A stretch of DNA of 64,000 nucleotides. It comes from Casuarina equisetifolia (lineage: Eukaryota; Streptophyta; Magnoliopsida; Fagales; Casuarinaceae). Where the stretch lies: NCBI GenBank assembly GCA_028551475.1, contig CM052362.1, positions 13,315,521 to 13,379,520 on the forward strand, in the 5' to 3' direction. A model generated the notes under the pieces. The model had not been told where the DNA came from and made no database searches. It saw nothing but the letters and a program-made list of their open reading frames with translations. Made by a program: the position numbers and the translations under genes. Shown here piece after piece: positions 59,325 to 64,000 of this stretch. Within the stretch, counting starts at the first letter, position 1, and the number at the start of each line of letters is the position of its first letter.

Positions 59325-60480
59325 AACACCCTCTAGTTCTTGGTGGTTAGATAATGCAGCTACTAACCATATAGCATCACCATTCAGGAGTTTGTAAGCA
59401 AGAAGAGGCCTGGTGAGGATTAAAAGTACCTTTTTGTGGGGAATAATGTGAAAGTTAACATGGAGTTTGTTGGCGATGCCATCCTTGTTTTATATACCAA
59501 TTTTAGGATGACTTTGTATAATACCTCCTATGTATTGTCCTTTAGACAAAATCTAGTCTTAGTTTCTGTACTAAACAAATTATGGTACTCTTTTGTGGTT
59601 AAGAACTCCATTGTCAATGTATCTTTTGACTTGAACCTTGTTGGTTGTGGTATAATAGATTATGATTTGTATAAACTTAGTTTGTCCCCATGTGAAATTT
59701 ATGTTGCTACAAATGTTGAATGTGATGTTTATAAAAGGGTGATATATAGAGAGGTAATCATACAAGTTATGACACAAAAGACCCTGTCATATTTCAAAAG
59801 AAAGAATACGTAGGTTAATTGAAATGGGAATTTTGATTGTTCTTGATGAAGATTTGGAAATTTATGTGAATTGTTGTAGAGAAAAATGACTAAGATAAAG
59901 AAGATAACCGCAGTCCATAGTTTTGAGCTATTAGGTGTAATTCATACTAATATAAGTGGTCCTTACAAAGTAACATTACAAGGTGATGTATACTTTATTA
60001 CTTTCATAGATGATTTTTCACGTTATGGATTTATATACTTGATTAAGGAAAAATTAGAGTCACTTGAGAAGTTTAAAGTTTTCAAAGTTGAAGTTGAAAA
60101 AGAATTGGTAAAAAGTACAAAGATTGTTAGATTTGATCGAGGTAGAAAGTACTATGGGAGACATGGTGAGACAGAACAACATAAGAGACCATTTGCTTAG
60201 TATTTACAAGATTCAAGAATAGTTGCACAGTTCATTATGCCTGGAAGTCCTGAACAGAATAGTGTTACTAAGAGGCAAAATAGGACACTAATTGACATGG
60301 TTAGAAGCATGATGAGTGGTAGTAATCTACCTTAATTTTTATATGGAGAAACCTTAAAGACTTTGATGTATGTTCTTAAATGTGTCCCTACCAAGGCAGT
60401 TCCAAAAACACCATTTGAGTTATTTAAGGGACGTAAGCATAGTTTGAATCATATTAAAGTTTAGGGTTGTCCAGCTGAAG
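59325..60480 (+). CDS. Copia protease and integrase region of the nested element
   Basis: The protease starts with [17 protein letters not shown] (59331-59385), the DxAAT-type active-site region of Copia. Integrase follows from about 59930 with [32 protein letters not shown] and VRFDRGRKY (59886-60200), then a decayed segment where the family has its PEQNGVAERKNRT motif. It is in broken frames and a fossil. Confidence 0.75.
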
Positions 60481-60983
60481 TTAAGTTATATAATCCAACT
60501 CTAGGAAAGCTAAATCCAAGAACCACCAGATGTTACTTTGTATCTTATTCAAAACACTCAAAAGGATATCAATTCTATAACCTTTCTAGAGATCCCAGAC
60601 TTGTGGATTCATAAACAGCTAAGTTCCTAAAACTTGATGTTGCAAAAAAAGTTGAGTCTTCACAAACTACAAGCAGTAGTAATGGTGCTTGTATAGGTAC
60701 GAAAGTTAATCCTTTTGTTTTGTCAGACATGGAGTATGTTGTACCGGTTCCTGAACATATGAATGAGCAATATCATGCCACTAATTCTATTCTAGTTATG
60801 GATTCACATGCTTATGATTAGGCTATAGTTCACTCACCAATGAGGAGGACTACTAGAGAAAGAAGGTCAGCTATTCACCCTTATTATGTTTTGTATCTTG
60901 GTGAACATGATTACGACATTGGAGTTGTAAAGGATCTAGTGACTTATTCAGAGGCAGTTTCAAGTCCATAATTAGAATTCTGG

Positions 60984-62470
60984 ATGGATGCTATGAAAGA
61001 TGAAATGCAATCCATGAGACAAAATAAGGTATGGGATCTAGTTAAACGACTCAATAATTGGAAGCATGTTGGTTGTAAATGGGTGTTTAAGAAAAAGAAA
61101 GATTTTGCAGGAAAGATAGATTGTTTTAAGGCAAGATTGGTTGCAAAAGGGTTTACACAAAGAGATAGAAATGATTATGATGAAACTTTCTCGCCTGTAT
61201 CTTTTAAAGATTCATTTAGAATTATTATGATCCTAATGGCACATTTTAACATGGAATTGCATCATATGGAAGTTTGAATTGCCTTTTTAAATGGAGTTCT
61301 TGATAAATATATATATATATATATAGAACAACCAAAAGGTTTTGTGAAAGGTAGTACAAGTAAATTTGTTTGCAAACTTAGAAAATCCATCTGTGGCCTT
61401 AAGCAAGCTTCAAGGCAGTGGTACTTGAAATTTGACAATTTTATCACCTCATGTGGTGTTGTTAAAAATTTGATGGATCATTGTATATACACTAAGTTTA
61501 GTAGGAGTACTCTTATTTTACTAATCTTTTATGTTGATGATATTCTATTAGCATATAAAGATGTTGGATTACTACAAGAGCCAAAGACATTATTGTCCTC
61601 TCATTTTTATATGAAAGATCTTGGTGAAGCTTCCTTTGTTCTTTAGGTTGATATTCATAGAGACTGATCACGTCAGATTTTGGGTCTTTCTCAAAGGGTA
61701 TATACTGATCAAGTTTTAGCAAGATTTAACATGCAAGATTGTAAACCAGGGACTACACTGATTCTTAAAGGTGATAAATTAAGTAAGCTCCAATGTCCTC
61801 AGAGTGAAGCTAATAAAGAATTTATGAGGAATGTACCATATGCTAGTGTAATGGGTAGTTTCATGTATGCACAGGTTTGTACTAGACCTAATATTACATT
61901 TGCCACTAAACTCTTTGGTAGATTTAATCAAACCCTAGTCATGTTCATTGGGTTGCTACTAAGAAAGTTATAAGGTACTTGAAAAGAACAAGAGATTATA
62001 TGCTAACTTATAGGCATGTGGATGATCTCCAACTTGTTGGATATTCATATGCAAATTTTGCTTGTGATAAAGAGGATATGAAATCCACATCAAGTCATAT
62101 ATTCATAATGGCAAGTTAAGTAGTAGCATGAAAAAGTGCTAAACAAACATTGATTACATCCTCTACTACTCATGCAAAACTTGTAGCCTGTTGTGGTATA
62201 ATTGTTCAAGCCATTTGGTTGAAAAATTCCATTAAGTTAATGACCTCTCTCGATTTTGTTGAAAGACATATTTAGTTATATTGTGTAATTTTGTTGTTAT
62301 GTCATTTGTTAATGACAACAGAAATATTAAAAAGGCCAAACACATAGAGATCAAATTTTTTACTATACAAGAGAGAGTCAAGAAAAGTGATGTTGCTGTA
62401 GAACACATTGGAACACATGATATGTTAGTTAACTCACTTACTAAAGGATTAAGTCCTTCTGTATTATAGA
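60984..62470 (+). CDS. Copia reverse transcriptase and RNase H region of the nested element
   Basis: The reverse transcriptase shows VGCKWVFKKKKD, ARLVAKGFTQR and the following YDETFSPV (60984-61277), KLRKSICGLKQASRQWYLKF and FYVDDILLAYKD (61344-61646), and LGLSQRVYTDQVLARFNM (61680-61973). RNase H remains to about 62470, ending with KHIEIKFFTIQERVK and a LVNSLTKGL signature (62281-62469). It is a fossil in several frames. Confidence 0.8.
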
Positions 62471-63180
62471 AGCATGTTACCCATATGGGTCTTAGTTCTT
62501 CTTTTAATGCTTTTGCTTAGTGGGAATTGTTTAATATACTGTAATTATCCTAAATACTTTGTTTAATGAAAGCTTATGCTCATCCTGACATTATGTATTT
62601 TATAGTATTGGCATGTTTACTATTGAGTAAACCTTTCTTGATGTATATACATCTATATTACTTGTTTGTTATTTACTTTGCTCTTGTTAGACACGTATGT
62701 GCTTATTTCAAACATGTTACAAGTCTTAGGAAATGTACAATCCTAAGCCTTAGTCAGAACACATGTTTATTGACCATGCTATAATATCTTGTGATGCACA
62801 CATGCGTTCAAACAAGAGTACTCTATGTAAGACATTTTATGTTCTCCTGATATGATATTTTGTTTATGGTACTGTTCATCAAGAGAATGAGACCATGTAG
62901 ATAGTGACGCTTTACTTATTTATATATTGCCACTCATCTACCACACTATTTTTGATCTGTTGTAGAGTGGAAAGCTCTTGTGATAGTGGTAAGACTATGT
63001 CTTTAAATGACATAATCGTTGCTAGTGTTTGAGAGTTTAAAGTTTTATGTGACAAGATCAACAACAAGGGTCATTATTGTTTTCATACATTTGGGACCAA
63101 TACAAACAAAATGTTTTTAAAATTATTTTCATATATACAAAATCTACTAGTAATATTATTTGAATTTATGATCATTACTA
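62471..63180 (+). other. Copia 3' untranslated part before the polypurine tract
   Basis: About 700 bases between the end of RNase H and the polypurine tract. Short frames only; no extra domain was recognised. Confidence 0.5.
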
Positions 63181-63197
63181 TAGCCCAAGTGGGAGAT

Positions 63198-63831
63198 TGT
63201 TGACTTATTATATGAGTTCATGTAATGTGGGCTTATATCAATTAACATAACTAAAATTCCTTACTATGGCTAGTCAATGTATTTGATTGTCCATTATTAT
63301 CATGCACATGATGTACACATTTATAAACCCTTATTACTTATTTGTTATTATTGAGTGTGACCCCTGTTCATCTTATAGTTTAGATGAGTTAATCTATTTG
63401 TATGGACACATTCTTTAATTGGCTAAGTCCTTTCTCTAGCTCTCCACATCTATGTTTTGTAATCTACTACAAGGAGAATTTAATGAAGGTGGTTTTGTTC
63501 TATTTCACTACTTTTGTTAATGGAAAAATGTCCTAAGGGCATTTTGCCACGTCATCGAGCTCATGCCTATTTAATACACAAAACACACACCGACACTCTT
63601 GAAAACATTGTTCACACACGAGGCTTTCTCTGTTGTGGTAGTTTGTGCTATCTCATCAAGCTTAAGTTGGAAAGAATAGAGAGGAAGGCTCAAAGCCATC
63701 CTTTAGTTGAAGAAATGGAAAAAGCGGCTATGTTTTCTAACTACTATTTTTGTTAACCAAAATCCATTTTGCTCTATGATTGATGTTTTGATCTTCCAAA
63801 ATAGTCTCGTTTGAGGCCAAATTTTCTAACA
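63198..63831 (+). repeat. 3' LTR of the nested Copia (634 bp)
   Basis: It begins TGTTGACTTATT directly after AGCCCAAGTGGGAGAT and ends AAATTTTCTAACA, followed by GTTAC and the resumed outer LTR. Confidence 0.85.
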
Positions 63832-64000
63832 GTTACACATTGTAAACTAAGCTAAGCTAAGCTAATATGATTATAATTATCTCCAAATCCCTCTCATCCT
63901 CTTTATTAGAAGGCGTTTTCTGTTTGCCTCCATTACTCAAGTACTCTCTTACAGATTTTCTTCTTCTTTCTTTATTGCCATTCCCTTTGTCACAGGTGAA

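Larger units (their letters stand above)
56423..63831 (+). mobile_element. Complete-structure Copia element (7.4 kb) nested in an older Copia LTR
   Basis: Two LTRs (56423-57101 and 63198-63831) each begin TGTTG and end TTTTCTAACA, flanked by GTTAT (56418-56422) and GTTAC (63832-63836), a near-perfect 5-bp target duplication. The primer-binding site TTCTATCAGAGCC follows the 5' LTR, and the polypurine tract AGCCCAAGTGGGAGAT precedes the 3' LTR. Between them lie gag, protease, integrase, reverse transcriptase and RNase H in Copia order. All parts are present in outline but it is broken, with roughly ten or more breaks. The LTRs differ at about one base in seven over the first 300, so the insertion is probably several million years old (inference). 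Confidence 0.9.
52175..64000 (+). mobile_element. Old outer Copia element, interrupted by a younger Copia
   Basis: The 5' LTR (about 52175-52452, TGAAGGAATG...) is followed by TGGTATCAAAGCAATC (52455), a primer-binding site. The long internal part is heavily decayed; reverse transcriptase end and RNase H remain at about 55620-56230 (DINYIMQIISQFM, then an RNase H tail). A purine-rich AAGGAGAAAATAT precedes the 3' LTR, which starts TGAAGATGTGAC at 56296, is cut at 56422 by the younger Copia, and resumes at 63832 to the window edge. The two LTRs still share ATATAAATAG, AAGCTAA(A/G)CTAATA and TGTTTGCCTCC-like segments. A LINE remnant lies inside. It is a fossil with many breaks. Confidence 0.7.

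Noticed and set aside
1-64000. CRISPR arrays, bacterial operons, ribosomal RNA genes, riboswitches
   Set aside because: No regularly spaced repeats or matching conserved sequence; the window is plant nuclear DNA.

Overview
This window comes from the nuclear genome of a dicotyledonous flowering plant, probably woody. It is AT-rich, full of LTR-retrotransposon wreckage, and carries one large intron-rich host gene. That gene, at about 28.0-50.2 kb on the + strand, is MED23 (Mediator complex subunit 23). I built 21 coding exons by matching each reading frame to plant MED23 as I remember it. They join in phase to 1606 codons plus a stop, close to the roughly 1.6-kb-residue plant family, with no break seen. 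The species cannot be fixed from this window; the wording resembles the grapevine version most closely, but only from memory.

Left flank (1-27.4 kb): a Copia RNase H scrap (1-215), a tRNA-derived SINE (about 1.7 kb), and a patch of unusual composition with a 99-bp tandem duplication that may be organelle DNA (2.94-3.75 kb). Two copies follow of a small LTR element carrying a gag-type reading frame and/or a second reading frame of unknown function but no recognisable pol (3.8-6.0 kb on -, 6.4-8.7 kb on +). Next come a short-LTR Copia element (10.2-14.0 kb), scrambled Ty3/Gypsy pieces with a SINE inside an LTR (14.3-16.4 kb), a reverse-strand Copia whose LTR is split by a solo LTR with a clean 5-bp target duplication (16.9-19.8 kb), two oppositely oriented pieces of a long-LTR Copia family joined inside out (20.9-25.8 kb), a lone Copia LTR (25.8-26.1 kb), and the integrase/chromodomain end of a Gypsy element (26.1-26.8 kb). 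A degenerate 135-bp tandem repeat lies just upstream of MED23.

MED23 (28.0-50.2 kb): exons are compact and introns run from 85 nt to 2.85 kb. No LTR element was recognised in any intron, in sharp contrast to both flanks. The introns hold simple repeats: a run of 22 G, a run of 23 T, CT, TG and GAAA tracts. One intron appears to use a GC donor.

Right flank (50.7-64.0 kb): a truncated third gag-bearing copy of the small LTR family (50.7-52.0 kb), then an old Copia element starting at about 52.2 kb. That element contains a reverse-strand L1-type LINE remnant and has a second, structurally complete 7.4-kb Copia (56423-63831) inserted into its 3' LTR. The outer LTR resumes at 63832 and runs off the window. 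All retroelements here are broken fossils. The only feature that looks like a working host gene is MED23, a general coactivator linking transcription factors to RNA polymerase II.
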